Assembly: GCA_947331495.1 (NCBI GenBank)
Contig: CAMZOI010000001.1
Location: 372,001-436,000, forward strand
Reading direction: 5' to 3'
Length of the DNA: 64,000 bases
DNA from: Erythrobacteraceae bacterium Alg239-R51
GTDB lineage: Bacteria > Pseudomonadota > Alphaproteobacteria > Sphingomonadales > Sphingomonadaceae
The notes under the pieces are model-generated. The model saw only the letters and a program-made list of their open reading frames with translations. It was not told the origin of the DNA and searched no databases. Positions within the stretch are counted from its first letter, which is position 1, and each line of letters begins with the position of its first letter. A program made the position numbers and the translations under genes. This document shows, in pieces, positions 13,636-23,192 of the stretch.

Positions 13636-14391
13636 TCAGGTCGCTGCGTCGCTGGCCAGCAGGACGATCGAGATGAAGGCACCATTGTGCAAGGCATGGA
13701 GCAGTATGCATGCCCATAGTCCGTAATGGACACGCACGTAGCCAAGGATCGCACCGGTCGCGAATTGCGGCAAGACCAGTGGCAACAGCACCGCCAGGCT
13801 GCCTTCGTCGAAATTGAAAAGGTGGATGCACGCAAAGGCAAGAGTGCTGAGCCAGAAAAATGCTGGAAAGTAGCGTCTGAACACGCGGGCAGCATCACGG
13901 CGGCGAAGCGACCACGGGATGACCAGAGCGGCACCCACTGCAAAAACGCCAGCCGCGATGACCCAGATTGCCGATCCCGGTGCGACATTTCCGAGCATGG
14001 TCAGCAATGCAGCGATGCAACCTCCGACTATCAGAGCAACGACCCCCCAGACATGCCCGGGACGGCCCGACAGCCAGCCGCGAAAGACGATCTCTTCCGT
14101 AACGGGAGCAAACAGAACCACCAGAGCGACGACACCCCAGCCGAGGTCCACGCCCTTGAGCGCAGTTTCCGGCAAGTCGATTCCGATGCTGATCACTGCC
14201 CCCGCTATTGCGAGTAGCGCGAACATCACGAGGAAATCGAGCACCAGCATCCGCAAGGTTGCACGGAGGCTCGCCCCGTTGGGCATTGGCGCCCGAGCGG
14301 GCAGGTGCGGGCGTTTCAGGAACGCGCCGAAACGCGCCCATTCGCCGCGCAGCGAATTGGCGGGCGCGAGACTTGTCGTGCGTGCATCCAT
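13636..14391 (-). CDS. CPBP-family intramembrane metalloprotease
   Basis: This is a polytopic membrane protein of about 251 residues with the three CPBP/Abi motifs: EEIVFRG (glutamates and arginine), FACIH (histidine), and LHALHN (histidine and asparagine), which form the metal site inside the membrane. Bacterial members include CAAX-prenyl-protease relatives and bacteriocin self-immunity proteins; the substrate here is unknown. The start is uncertain: I take the ATG at 14391, but a TTG at 14418 would add nine residues. It is divergent from yebC. Confidence 0.82.
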   Translation of the reverse strand: MDARTTSLAPANSLRGEWARFGAFLKRPHLPARAPMPNGASLRATLRMLVLDFLVMFALLAIAGAVISIGIDLPETALKGVDLGWGVVALVVLFAPVTEEIVFRGWLSGRPGHVWGVVALIVGGCIAALLTMLGNVAPGSAIWVIAAGVFAVGAALVIPWSLRRRDAARVFRRYFPAFFWLSTLAFACIHLFNFDEGSLAVLLPLVLPQFATGAILGYVRVHYGLWACILLHALHNGAFISIVLLASDAAT

Positions 14392-14442
14392 GCGGCTAAG
14401 GCGATCCCTGTCATCCAATCACAGTTCACATGAAGCGAAACC

Positions 14443-15189
14443 ATGGCCGGTCATTCCAAATTCAAGAATATCATGCACCGCAAGGGCGCCCAGGACAAGA
14501 AGCGCTCGAACCTGTTTTCCAAGCTCAGCCGGGAGATCACGGTTGCTGCCAAGATGGGCACGCCCGATCCGGACATGAACCCGCGTCTGCGCCTCGCGGT
14601 CAACACGGCCAAGGCGCAGTCCATGCCCAAGGACAATATCCAGCGCGCGATCGACAAGGCCAGCGCCAATGACGGCGAGAATTACGAAGAGGTCCGCTAC
14701 GAAGGCTACGGTCCCGGCGGCAGCGCCATTATCGTCGAGGCGTTGACCGACAACCGCAACCGTACCGCCACCGCCGTGCGCACGGCTTTTTCGAAGCATG
14801 GCGGCAATCTCGGCACCGAGGGCAGTGTCGCCCACGGGTTCGAACGGCTCGGCTTCATCCTGTATCCGGCCGACGCGGGCAGCGAGGAAAAGGTCCTCGA
14901 GGCGGCTATGGAAGCGGGCGCTGAGGACATCACCTCGAGCGAGGACGGGCACGAGATCTGGACTGCGGCCGAAGATCTGCACCAGGTCGCCTCCGACCTT
15001 GAGAACTCGCTCGGCGAGGCGGAGACGGTCAAGCTTGCCTGGAAACCCAATCTGACGGTCGATATGGACGAGCAGAATGCCGGCACACTGCTGAAACTGA
15101 TCGACGTGCTCGACGACGATGACGACGTGCAGACCGTGTGGGGCAATTACGACATCTCCGACGAGGTGATGGAGAAGGTGGAGGGTTAG
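14443..15189 (+). CDS. yebC: YebC/TACO1-family protein
   Basis: This 248-residue protein opens with the family hallmark [14 protein letters not shown] and has the usual length. YebC proteins have been described as transcription regulators (PmpR) and, more recently, as ribosome-associated factors easing translation of polyproline stretches; TACO1 is the mitochondrial relative. It lies seven bases upstream of ruvC, an old alphaproteobacterial pairing, and is probably cotranscribed with it. Confidence 0.95.
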   Translation: MAGHSKFKNIMHRKGAQDKKRSNLFSKLSREITVAAKMGTPDPDMNPRLRLAVNTAKAQSMPKDNIQRAIDKASANDGENYEEVRYEGYGPGGSAIIVEALTDNRNRTATAVRTAFSKHGGNLGTEGSVAHGFERLGFILYPADAGSEEKVLEAAMEAGAEDITSSEDGHEIWTAAEDLHQVASDLENSLGEAETVKLAWKPNLTVDMDEQNAGTLLKLIDVLDDDDDVQTVWGNYDISDEVMEKVEG

Positions 15190-15196
15190 TCTCCTC

Positions 15197-15679
15197 TTGC
15201 TCATCCTTGGTCTCGACCCCTCGCTCAGTTGCACCGGGTGGGGCGTGATCCGGGCGGAAGGTTCGCGCATCGTCCATCTCGGCAACGGGCAGATTCCTAC
15301 GCGGACAGGGTCCGCGATGACCGAGCGCCTGGCTGTCCTGCAGGCTTCGCTTGCCAGTGTCATTGCCGAGTATCATCCCGACCGTGCCGCGTGCGAAGAG
15401 GTGTTCGTCAACAAGAACCCGCAATCCACCCTGAAACTTGCGCAAGCGCGCGGCGCTGTGCTGGCCGCATGCGGCGCAGCCTCGCTTCCGGTGAGCGAAC
15501 ACGCAGCAAGGTTGGTGAAGAAGGCGGTGGTCGGAACCGGCGGAGCGGACAAGACACAGGTTCAGGCGATGCTGAAAGTGCTGCTTCCGGGCGCAAAGAT
15601 CGCCGGTGCCGACGCCGCCGATGCGCTCGCCGTCGCGATCGCGGCCGCGCACCTGTCCTACACGCCCCGGACTCGCTAA
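15197..15679 (+). CDS. ruvC: Crossover junction endodeoxyribonuclease RuvC
   Basis: RuvC resolves Holliday junctions during recombination. The 160-residue protein has the RNase H-like acidic residues expected: Asp in ILGLDPSLSCTGWG, Glu in ACEEVF, and the C-terminal Asp residues of GADAADALAVAI. It starts at a TTG, as the conserved MLILGLDPS segment leaves no room for another start; GGAGGG about 12 bases upstream overlaps the end of yebC. ruvA and ruvB are not in the window. Confidence 0.94.
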   Translation: MLILGLDPSLSCTGWGVIRAEGSRIVHLGNGQIPTRTGSAMTERLAVLQASLASVIAEYHPDRAACEEVFVNKNPQSTLKLAQARGAVLAACGAASLPVSEHAARLVKKAVVGTGGADKTQVQAMLKVLLPGAKIAGADAADALAVAIAAAHLSYTPRTR

Positions 15680-15807
15680 ACCTTGCCCATGCCGATCCCC
15701 TTCGCCCCCTCTCTTCCCGCTATTTCCACGACAAATGGCGGCCCGGATTTTTTTAGCCTTGGACTGTGTAACAAGCGGTCCATCTGTTCTCCAGGAGCGA
15801 CGAACCG

Positions 15808-16161
15808 ATGACCATCCACCTCTACGGAATTCCGAACTGCGACACTGTCCGCAAGGCGCGGAAATGGCTCGACGGACAGTCGCTCGACTACACCTTTCAC
15901 GATTTCAAGAAGGAGGGGGTCGACAAGGCCAGGCTGGAGCGCTGGGTGGACGAATGCAGCTGGGAAGTCCTGCTCAACCGGCGCGGCACGACCTACCGCA
16001 AGCTCGACGAAGCGGACAAGACCGATCTCGACCGCGCGAAAGCGATCGCATTGATGATCGAGCATCCCAGCATGATAAAGCGTCCGGTGGTCGAGACTGA
16101 CGACGGAGCGCGCGTGCTGGTCGGATTTGCCGAGAGCGAATGGGAAAACACGCTAAGCTGA
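15808..16161 (+). CDS. ArsC/Spx-like thioredoxin-fold protein (YffB type)
   Basis: This 117-residue protein carries YGIPNCDTVRKARKWL, with a single active-site Cys at residue 11 and no CXXC partner, as in YffB and other arsenate-reductase-like proteins. The conserved cis-proline region (IKRPVV) is present. YffB-type proteins bind glutathione rather than reduce arsenate efficiently, so I leave the reaction open. A strong CAGGAGCG site precedes the ATG. Confidence 0.88.
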   Translation: MTIHLYGIPNCDTVRKARKWLDGQSLDYTFHDFKKEGVDKARLERWVDECSWEVLLNRRGTTYRKLDEADKTDLDRAKAIALMIEHPSMIKRPVVETDDGARVLVGFAESEWENTLS

Positions 16162-16260
16162 GGCAGAGGCCGCGGTGTGAAAGCGACTTTCGACCGTCCG
16201 TCGACCAGGCGTGCGCGGTCGTCGCGGGACGGATAGCGTAAAGGCGTGTTTGTGCCGGTC

Positions 16261-17019
16261 CTAGACCTTCCGGGCGGCGATGATGTAGTTGAGTGAAAGA
16301 TCGTTCGAGAGGTGCAAACCCTTGTCCGGACGGAAGGCGATCCCCTTCTGCTCGCTTATCGTAAGCCCCGCCGCGGCGAGCAGATTGCGCAGTTCCTCCG
16401 GCGTGATGAAGTCGCTCCAGTCATGCGTGCCACGCGGGATCAGCCCAAACGTCTCCGCCGCGCCGACCATCAGGAGGCGCGATTGCGGCGTGCGATTGGG
16501 AGTGGACAGGACGAGCAGACCCCCGGGGGCGAGCCGTTGGACGAGCTGGTGAACGAACGCGCCCTTGTCGGCGACATGTTCGATCACCTCCATCGCGGTA
16601 ACGAGATCGAACGTGCCGAGATCCAGTTCGCCCAGCTCTCCCGCGATGTAACGGATGTCCAGACCAGCGCCTTCGGCGTGCAGGGCAGCCACGGACGCGT
16701 TTTCGGGCGCTGCGTCCACACCGGTCGTATCCGCGCCCAGCCGCGCCAGCGGTTCGCACAACAGGCCCGCACCACAGCCCACGTCGAGCGCGCTCTTGCC
16801 CGCGAGGGGCCGGCGCGATCGCACATCGCCGCCCCAGTGCAGGTCGATCGCTTCACGCAGGAATTGCAGCCGCACCGGATTGAGCCGGTGGAGCATGGCC
16901 GACGATCCCTTCGGATCCCACCAGTCTTTCGCCAGCCTGCCGAAATGTGCGGCTTCTTCGGGACGGATGGTTGCGCCCGCGAAAGGTTTGCTTGGCGTGT
17001 GGGTTGTTGCATCGCTCAT
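16261..17019 (-). CDS. ubiG: Ubiquinone biosynthesis O-methyltransferase
   Basis: UbiG carries out both O-methylation steps of ubiquinone synthesis using S-adenosylmethionine. The 252-residue protein has the family N-terminus (AAHFGRLAKDWWDPKGSSAMLHRLNPVR), the SAM motif LDVGCGAGLLCEPLARLGA, and the downstream MEVIEHV and LSTPNRT segments. It is divergent from lysC with 53 bases between the starts, a common alphaproteobacterial arrangement. Confidence 0.96.
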   Translation of the reverse strand: MSDATTHTPSKPFAGATIRPEEAAHFGRLAKDWWDPKGSSAMLHRLNPVRLQFLREAIDLHWGGDVRSRRPLAGKSALDVGCGAGLLCEPLARLGADTTGVDAAPENASVAALHAEGAGLDIRYIAGELGELDLGTFDLVTAMEVIEHVADKGAFVHQLVQRLAPGGLLVLSTPNRTPQSRLLMVGAAETFGLIPRGTHDWSDFITPEELRNLLAAAGLTISEQKGIAFRPDKGLHLSNDLSLNYIIAARKV

Positions 17020-17072
17020 TGCGCATGGCTAGCAGCCTAGCTTCGCGCATTCCAGCACGGAGACCCATCCGC

Positions 17073-18353
17073 TTGGCACGTATCGTGATGAAATTCGGTG
17101 GCACCTCCATGGCGGGGACCGAACGCATTCGCCGCGTTGCCAATATCGTGCGCAAGCAGGCTGCCAACGGCAACCAGGTCGCCGTGGTCGTAAGCGCGAT
17201 GGCGGGCGAGACGGACCGGCTGGTAAACTTCTGCCGCGAGGCGAACGCGCTCTACGATCCGGCGGAATACGACGTCGTCGTGGCAAGCGGGGAACAGGTC
17301 ACGAGTGGTTTGCTGGCGCTGACGCTCCAGGCGTTGGGTTGTCAGGCCCGCAGTTGGCTTGGCTGGCAGCTTCCCCTGCGTACGGTCGAGAGCCACGCCA
17401 AGGCCCGCGTGGACAGCATTGACGGCGATGCTTTGGTCGCTGCAATGGAACAGAGCGAAATCGCCGTGATCCCGGGCTTTCAGGGCGTGTCGGACCTGAA
17501 CCGCGTGACCACCATGGGGCGCGGCGGATCGGACACCAGCGCGGTTGCCATCGCGGCGGCGGTGAATGCCGACCGCTGCGACATCTATACCGATGTCGAC
17601 GGCGTTTACACGACCGACCCCCGCATTGTCGCCAAGGCGCGCAAGCTGAAGGCGGTGACGTATGAGGAAATGCTCGAACTGGCGAGCGTCGGGGCCAAGG
17701 TGCTGCAAACGCGTTCGGTCGGACTGGCGATGAAGCAGGGCGTGCGAGTGCAGGTGCTGTCGAGTTTCGTCGGCGATGACGCTGTCCCGGCAGACGACCT
17801 TCCCGGTACGATGATCGTATCGGAAGAAGAAATGAACGAACTGGTGGAGAAGGGCGAAATGGAACGCCAGCACGTAACCGGCATCGCGCACGACAAGAAC
17901 GAGGCCAAAATCATCCTTACCCGCGTTCCCGACGAACCCGGTTCCGTCGCGAATATCTTCGATCCGCTGGCAAAGGCAGGTATCAATGTCGACATGATCA
18001 TTCAGAACGTCGGCCGCGACAAGGGCGAAACCGATGTCACTTTCACGGTGCCGCAAGCCGACCTGGCGCGCGCACAGGCCCTGCTCGAGGACAAGCGCGA
18101 CGGTATCGGCTTCAACCGGATCATCACCGACAGCCACATCGCCAAGATCAGCGTGGTCGGGGTGGGGATGAAAAGCCATGCCGGGGTCGCCAGCACGATG
18201 TTCCAGGCGCTGGCCGATCGCGGAATCAACATCCAGGCCATTACCACCAGCGAAATCAAGGTCAGCGTGTTGATCGACGAGGACGAGACCGAACTGGCGG
18301 TGCGCGTGCTCCATACCGCTTACGGGCTCGATGCGGCCGATGACGCGGCATGA
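17073..18353 (+). CDS. lysC: Aspartate kinase
   Basis: This enzyme phosphorylates aspartate, the first step toward lysine, threonine and methionine. The 426-residue protein has the kinase signature MKFGGTSMAG at its start and FQGVS/GRGGSDTSA for substrate and ATP binding; two C-terminal ACT domains (about residues 270-420) bind feedback amino acids. I start at the TTG at 17073 (LARIVMKFGG), which has GGAG ten bases upstream and gives the usual N-terminus. The stop codon overlaps the start of a 36-residue open frame. Confidence 0.94.
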   Translation: MARIVMKFGGTSMAGTERIRRVANIVRKQAANGNQVAVVVSAMAGETDRLVNFCREANALYDPAEYDVVVASGEQVTSGLLALTLQALGCQARSWLGWQLPLRTVESHAKARVDSIDGDALVAAMEQSEIAVIPGFQGVSDLNRVTTMGRGGSDTSAVAIAAAVNADRCDIYTDVDGVYTTDPRIVAKARKLKAVTYEEMLELASVGAKVLQTRSVGLAMKQGVRVQVLSSFVGDDAVPADDLPGTMIVSEEEMNELVEKGEMERQHVTGIAHDKNEAKIILTRVPDEPGSVANIFDPLAKAGINVDMIIQNVGRDKGETDVTFTVPQADLARAQALLEDKRDGIGFNRIITDSHIAKISVVGVGMKSHAGVASTMFQALADRGINIQAITTSEIKVSVLIDEDETELAVRVLHTAYGLDAADDAA

Positions 18354-18460
18354 TTAGAAGAATGCTCCCCTACGCGGCGCTGATCTTGCTAACGGTGCTG
18401 GCGGGCTACGTGGCTTATCAGGCCGGCTTTGCTATCGGCTATGGAGCCGCGGTCGAATGA
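18350..18460 (+). CDS. 36-residue single-span membrane microprotein
   Basis: This short frame begins at an ATGA shared with the lysC stop and ends at an ATGA shared with the purT start, so all three genes are chained by four-base overlaps. The peptide has a basic start (MIRRM), one strongly hydrophobic span (about residues 7-30, with small residues G/A throughout) and an acidic last residue, as expected of a single-pass inner-membrane protein. No family is recognised. The chance of two precise overlaps makes translation likely, but it could be a mere ribosome bridge between lysC and purT. Confidence 0.6.
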   Translation: MIRRMLPYAALILLTVLAGYVAYQAGFAIGYGAAVE

Positions 18461-19617
18461 GCCACACTGCGAAAATTCTCCTGCTCGGGGCGGGTGAGCT
18501 GGGGCGGGAGTTCGTGATCTCGGCGAAGCGGTTGGGCGCGTATGTCGTTGCTTGCGATGCGTACGATCATGCGCCAGCCATGCAGTTGGCTGATGCAGCC
18601 GAAGTCTTCTCAATGCTCGATGCCGTGAAGCTGCGCGAAGCAGTGGAGCGGCATGCGCCGGACTATATCGTGCCCGAAATCGAGGCGATCCGGACCGAGG
18701 TTCTTGTCGATCTCGAGCAGGAGGGTTTTGCGGTCGTACCCTCCGCCCGCGCGGCGCTGCTGACAATGAATCGCGATGCGATCCGCGATCTAGCGGCGAA
18801 CGAACTCGATCTCGTCACATCGACATACCGGTACGCCAAGAACCTAGAGGAAGTTTGCGTGGCGGCGCAGCACACGGGCTTTCCATGCGTCGTCAAACCG
18901 GTCGTGTCATCTTCCGGCAAGGGTCAGAGCACGGTTCGCGACGAGGATGGCCTGGAAGAAGCGTGGGACTATGCCTGCGCCAACATGCGCGGCGACAGGC
19001 AACGCGTCATCGTCGAGCAATTCGTCGATTTCGATTACGAGATCACGCTGCTGACCATTCGGCACAAGGACGGCGTGACCTTCTGCCCCCCGATAGGACA
19101 CCGGCAGGAACGCGGCGACTACCAGGAAAGCTGGCAGCCCGTAGCCATGAGCGATACGACGCTGGACCGGGCGCGTCAGATGGCTCGCAAGGTCGTCGAC
19201 AATCTCGGCGGTCATGGGCTTTTCGGTGTGGAATTCTTCGTCAGGGGAGAGGACGTGATCTTCTCCGAACTCTCGCCGCGTCCGCACGATACCGGCATGG
19301 TGACGCTGGTCAGTCAGAACCTGACCGAGTTCGACCTCCACGCGCGTGCCATCATGGGCCTGCCCATTCCGGAAGACATCCGCGCCCGCCCGGCAGCGAG
19401 TGCGGTGATCCTGGCCGAACGCGACAGCGCAGGTCTTTCCTATGAAGGTCTGGCAGAAGCCATGGCCGAAGGCGCCGATATCCGGATTTTCGGAAAACCG
19501 GACAGCCGGCCATACCGCCGCATGGGCGTAGCGCTTGCGACCGCCGATGACACCGACACGGCCCGCCGCAACGCACGCGATGCGGCGGGCCTGGTGCGGA
19601 TCGTGTACGATGCCTAG
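18457..19617 (+). CDS. purT: Formate-dependent phosphoribosylglycinamide formyltransferase
   Basis: PurT makes formyl-GAR from GAR, formate and ATP, an alternative to PurN in purine synthesis. The 386-residue ATP-grasp protein starts with LLLGAGELGREF and has the expected VPEIEAIRTEVL, KPVVSSSGKGQS (ATP grip) and FSELSPRPHDTGMVT segments. Its start overlaps the preceding microprotein. Its stop codon overlaps the stop of the convergent glycine-zipper gene. Confidence 0.95.
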   Translation: MSHTAKILLLGAGELGREFVISAKRLGAYVVACDAYDHAPAMQLADAAEVFSMLDAVKLREAVERHAPDYIVPEIEAIRTEVLVDLEQEGFAVVPSARAALLTMNRDAIRDLAANELDLVTSTYRYAKNLEEVCVAAQHTGFPCVVKPVVSSSGKGQSTVRDEDGLEEAWDYACANMRGDRQRVIVEQFVDFDYEITLLTIRHKDGVTFCPPIGHRQERGDYQESWQPVAMSDTTLDRARQMARKVVDNLGGHGLFGVEFFVRGEDVIFSELSPRPHDTGMVTLVSQNLTEFDLHARAIMGLPIPEDIRARPAASAVILAERDSAGLSYEGLAEAMAEGADIRIFGKPDSRPYRRMGVALATADDTDTARRNARDAAGLVRIVYDA

Positions 19618-20099
19618 CGGCAGCGCCCGCGAGTGACTTCACGACCCAGAACGGCACCGCCTGCGGCGCCAAGAATGGTGCCGAGCGAACGGTCGCCGCG
19701 TGAATCGATCTCCCGCCCCAGGATCGCTCCCAGTGCGCCGCCAACGATCAGTCCGGTGGTCCCGTCGCGCTTGCGGCAGTAGACGCGCCCGTCGCGCCCG
19801 CGCCAGACCCTGGTGTCGCGATAGACGGGTTCGTTATACGAGCGGCGATGCTGTCGACCGTAATACCGGTCCCGGCTTCGACGTCGTTCCCAACGGTCGT
19901 CATCGTCCCAATCATCATCGTCGTCCCAGCGGTCGTCATCGTCCCAGCGGTCATCGTCGTCGTAATGCCAACTGGTCGCGGCGGCCGAGGCCGTTGCGAC
20001 AAGACCGGTCCCCGGCAGTTCCAGCGCCTGGGCCGGGGAAACGAGCAGGGCGCTGCCGACCGCAAGGCCGAGTGCGCTGTGAAGGGTTGTCTTCCTCAT
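19614..20099 (-). CDS. Exported glycine-zipper protein with Asp/Trp repeat
   Basis: This is a 161-residue envelope protein. It has a Sec signal peptide (about residues 1-26, ending near AQA), a middle stretch built from a six-residue R-W-D-D-D-D unit repeated about four times, then an arginine/tyrosine-rich linker, and a C-terminal glycine-zipper domain (GLIVGGALGAILGREI, then GTILGAAGGAVLGRE). The C-terminal half is common in outer-membrane-associated sphingomonad proteins. The highly acidic repeat could bind divalent metal, but that is only inference. AAGGAAAG lies just before the ATG. Confidence 0.85.
   Translation of the reverse strand: MRKTTLHSALGLAVGSALLVSPAQALELPGTGLVATASAAATSWHYDDDDRWDDDDRWDDDDDWDDDDRWERRRSRDRYYGRQHRRSYNEPVYRDTRVWRGRDGRVYCRKRDGTTGLIVGGALGAILGREIDSRGDRSLGTILGAAGGAVLGREVTRGRCR
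19894..19964. repeat. Imperfect tandem repeat coding for RWDDDD units
   Basis: About four imperfect 15-18-base copies of a unit close to CGGTCGTCATCGTCCCA lie head to tail. Read on the minus strand they encode the Asp/Trp repeat of the glycine-zipper protein. Copy number is likely to vary between strains. Confidence 0.75.
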
Positions 20100-20263
20100 A
20101 TTGACTTTCCTTGTGCTGACTTGCCCCCTTCACCAGGCAAGTCGTGTTCGAGGAGACCTGCTTGCACCCTGTTTCCTGAACCGTTCGAATGCCGGCCTGT
20201 CAGGATCGGGAAAGGAAGGCTTGAGAGGCAGGCACGCGCGAACGATTGTCTTGCGCTCGTGGC

Positions 20264-22075
20264 TCAGACGAAAAGCAGATCGATGGCGAAACAGGTCGCC
20301 AGCCCGACGACGATATTCATCGGCAGACCGATCCTGACGAAGTCCATGAAGCGATAATTCGCCGCTCCGTAAACGAGCGTGTTTGTCTGATAGCCGATCG
20401 GCGTGGCAAAGCTCGCGCTCGCACCGAACATGACAGCCACCACCAGCGCGCGCGTGTCGGCTCCGGTCGCATCGGCAAGCCCGATGGCAATGGGCGTGAG
20501 GATGACGGCCACTGCATTGTTCGTAACGCTTTCGGTCAACAGGCTTGTCAGCGCATAGATTACCAGGAGCAGGACCAAGGGCGAAGCATCTTCCAGGAGC
20601 GGCTCGGCATACCCGACGAGCAGCTCTACCGTTCCGGCGTCTTCGAGACCGACTCCGAAGGCGAGCATGCCGAAGATCAGGACCAGCGTATTGCCGTCGA
20701 TGGCAGACCACGCCTCTTCCGGCTCGAGACACCGCGTCATGAGGACAAAACCCGCTCCGATCAGGGCAAGCGCCTGGATCGGCCAGGAAAACCACGCCGC
20801 CGAGATGACCACTGCGGCAAGTGTCGAGATCGCGAGGGGCGCACGCCCGCGACGAAACGCACGTGCCGGGGCTTTGCTGACCGTCCCCAGCATGGTGTTG
20901 GTGTGCAGCGCTTGCACTGCATCGCGGCCCGCCGCAATCAGCAATCTGTCGCCGGCGCGAACCCGGACTTCGGCAAGCTCCGGCCCGGCGAGGTGGCGCG
21001 GACGAGAAAGGCCCAGCACGCGCACCTGCAGCTTCGAAAGCATCGGGATTTCGGCAAGGCGACGCCCGATGATCGGATGCGAACTCGATACGACAGCTTC
21101 GATCAAGGAGAGATCCCTGGGTCGTTCGCCTCCCGCGGTTGCGACGCCGCCACCCACGCCGGTCAGGCCGGTTCGGAAATCGAATGCTTCGGCCAGTGAA
21201 GCGAGTTCCGCGGGACTGGCGCCGACCACCAGCTGATCGCCCGCCGCAAGGACGTGGCCCACGATGGAGTTGCGGACGATCTGTCCGCCGCGCTTCATGC
21301 CGATGATCCGTACGCCCGGCCTACGCGCCAGGCTGATCGTGTCCAGCCGCTGCCCGATCAACGGACTGTCCGGCGAAACCACGAGATGCGACAGGTAGAA
21401 GTCACTTTCCGTGTCCTCGTCCAGTGCGCGGGGCGGCCGCTCCGGAAGAAGCTTAGGGCCGAGTACGACGAGATACACGACTCCGGCTAGCACTGCGACG
21501 ATACCGACCCCGGTTATCTCGAACATGCCAAACGGCTCGAGACCCTGCTCCTGCGCGACGCCATCCACCAACAAGTTGGTCGAAGTGCCGATCAAGGTCA
21601 GCGTCCCGCCGAGGATGGAGAGGTAGGAGAGCGGGATCAGCAGCCGCGTCGCAGCCACGCCAAGGGCCTTGGCCAGACGTTTAACGATGGGGATCATGAC
21701 CAGCACGACCGGCGTGTTGTGCATGATGGCCGAAGCCGCCAGCGTTCCAGCGCCGATCTCGGCGATTGCGAGTTTGGGCCGGCTCCGCGTTCGGCGGATG
21801 ATCCAGCCAGAAATCTCCTCCAGCGTTCCCGTCCGCAACAAGGCCCCCGAAAGCACGAACATCGCTGCAATGGTTATCGGAGCGGGATTTGAGAAAACGC
21901 TCAGCAGCTCGTCGGTCGTGATGAAGCCGAACAGCAGCATGGCCAGCGCACCGCCCGAAGCCAGTACGACCGGGGCCAGCCGCTCGACCACGAAGCCGAC
22001 AAACAGAATGATAAGCAGTGCCAACCCGATCTGCGGGTGGAAGACGCTGAGCGAATCTGGCAGCAGCGATGGCAT
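20264..22075 (-). CDS. SLC13-family permease with two TrkA-C domains
   Basis: This 603-residue transporter has two halves of membrane spans flanking a cytoplasmic middle (about residues 220-400) that holds two RCK_C/TrkA-C domains (SDFYLSHLVV... and DLSLIEAVVSS...). The family-typical helical hairpin motifs IGTSTNLLVDG and TNNAVAVILTPIAI are present. Such proteins are usually annotated as anion/sodium symporters for dicarboxylates or sulfate; the presence of TrkA-C suggests gating by a small ligand or nucleotide. Specificity is not readable from sequence. Confidence 0.88.
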   Translation of the reverse strand: MPSLLPDSLSVFHPQIGLALLIILFVGFVVERLAPVVLASGGALAMLLFGFITTDELLSVFSNPAPITIAAMFVLSGALLRTGTLEEISGWIIRRTRSRPKLAIAEIGAGTLAASAIMHNTPVVLVMIPIVKRLAKALGVAATRLLIPLSYLSILGGTLTLIGTSTNLLVDGVAQEQGLEPFGMFEITGVGIVAVLAGVVYLVVLGPKLLPERPPRALDEDTESDFYLSHLVVSPDSPLIGQRLDTISLARRPGVRIIGMKRGGQIVRNSIVGHVLAAGDQLVVGASPAELASLAEAFDFRTGLTGVGGGVATAGGERPRDLSLIEAVVSSSHPIIGRRLAEIPMLSKLQVRVLGLSRPRHLAGPELAEVRVRAGDRLLIAAGRDAVQALHTNTMLGTVSKAPARAFRRGRAPLAISTLAAVVISAAWFSWPIQALALIGAGFVLMTRCLEPEEAWSAIDGNTLVLIFGMLAFGVGLEDAGTVELLVGYAEPLLEDASPLVLLLVIYALTSLLTESVTNNAVAVILTPIAIGLADATGADTRALVVAVMFGASASFATPIGYQTNTLVYGAANYRFMDFVRIGLPMNIVVGLATCFAIDLLFV

Positions 22076-22174
22076 ATTTTCCGCGCGCTAAAGGAAACCG
22101 CGCTGAAACATAGCAAAATCGTGCGAGCCGCAAGCACGCTTGCGGCTCTCGTAAGTGACGCCTAATCGCTTGCC

Positions 22175-23191
22175 ATGGTAACCTTTCCCAAGACCGAAAC
22201 GCTTATGCAGCGCGGCCGCGATTTCCTCGGTTCCGAAACCGCAATTCTATGCGGTGCGATGAGCTGGGTGTCGGAGCGAAACCTCGTGTCCGCGATATCG
22301 AATGCAGGAGGGTTCGGCGTGATAGCCTGCGGCGCGATGACGCCCGACCTGCTCGATCGCGAGATAGCCGAAACGGCCCGGCTTACGGACAAGCCGTTCG
22401 GTGTGAACCTGATAACCATGCACCCCGACCTGTTCGACCTGATCGCGGTTTGCGAAAAGCACGGGGTGGGCCATGTGGTGCTTGCCGGGGGCATACCGCC
22501 CAAGGGAAGTGTCGAAGCGATCAAGGGCGGCAGCAATCCGGCCAAGGTAATCTGTTTTGCTCCTACTCTGGCCCTCGCCAAGAAACTGCTTCGATCGGGC
22601 GCGGACGCCCTGGTAATAGAAGGCATGGAGGCGGGTGGTCACATCGGTCCGGTGTCGACCAGCGTATTGGCGCAGGAAATGCTGCCCGAACTGGCAGATG
22701 ACCATCTAGTCTTCGTGGCAGGGGGTATCGGACGCGGGAATGCGATTGCGGGCTATCTCGAAATGGGCGCCTGCGGGGTACAGCTCGGCACGCGCTTTGC
22801 GTGCGCGACCGAAAGCATCGCCCACCCCGATTTCAAGAAAGCTTTCTTTCGTGCATCGGCGCGCGATGCGGTTGCGAGCGTTCAGGTGGACCAGCGCTTG
22901 CCTGTGATCCCGGTGCGTGCGCTGAAGAACAAGGGGGCCGAGTTGTTCACCGCGAAGCAGCGGGAAGTCGCCGGCATCCTCGATCGCGAGGAGATCGCGA
23001 TGGAAGAGGCCCAGTTGCAGATCGAACATTATTGGGCCGGCGCGCTGCGTCGTGCAGTAATCGATGGCGACGTCGAAAACGGAAGCCTGATGGCCGGCCA
23101 GTCGGTCGGTATGCTCAAGGAAGAAGAGCCGGTTGCCGATATAATCGCGAAATTGATGGCGCAGAGCGAGGAGGCGCTCGCGCGGCGGTGA
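22175..23191 (+). CDS. Nitronate monooxygenase / FabK-like FMN enzyme
   Basis: This 338-residue TIM-barrel flavoprotein belongs to the 2-nitropropane dioxygenase family. Motifs include the N-terminal CGAMSWVSERNLVSAISNAGGFGVI, the phosphate-binding EGMEAGGHIG and the FMN-binding GGIGRGNAIAGYLEMGACGVQLGTRF. Family members oxidise nitronates (detoxifying propionate-3-nitronate) or serve as enoyl-ACP reductase (FabK). I cannot separate these here. A 107-residue gene starts two bases after its stop, implying coupling. Confidence 0.85.
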   Translation: MVTFPKTETLMQRGRDFLGSETAILCGAMSWVSERNLVSAISNAGGFGVIACGAMTPDLLDREIAETARLTDKPFGVNLITMHPDLFDLIAVCEKHGVGHVVLAGGIPPKGSVEAIKGGSNPAKVICFAPTLALAKKLLRSGADALVIEGMEAGGHIGPVSTSVLAQEMLPELADDHLVFVAGGIGRGNAIAGYLEMGACGVQLGTRFACATESIAHPDFKKAFFRASARDAVASVQVDQRLPVIPVRALKNKGAELFTAKQREVAGILDREEIAMEEAQLQIEHYWAGALRRAVIDGDVENGSLMAGQSVGMLKEEEPVADIIAKLMAQSEEALARR

Positions 23192-23192
23192 C

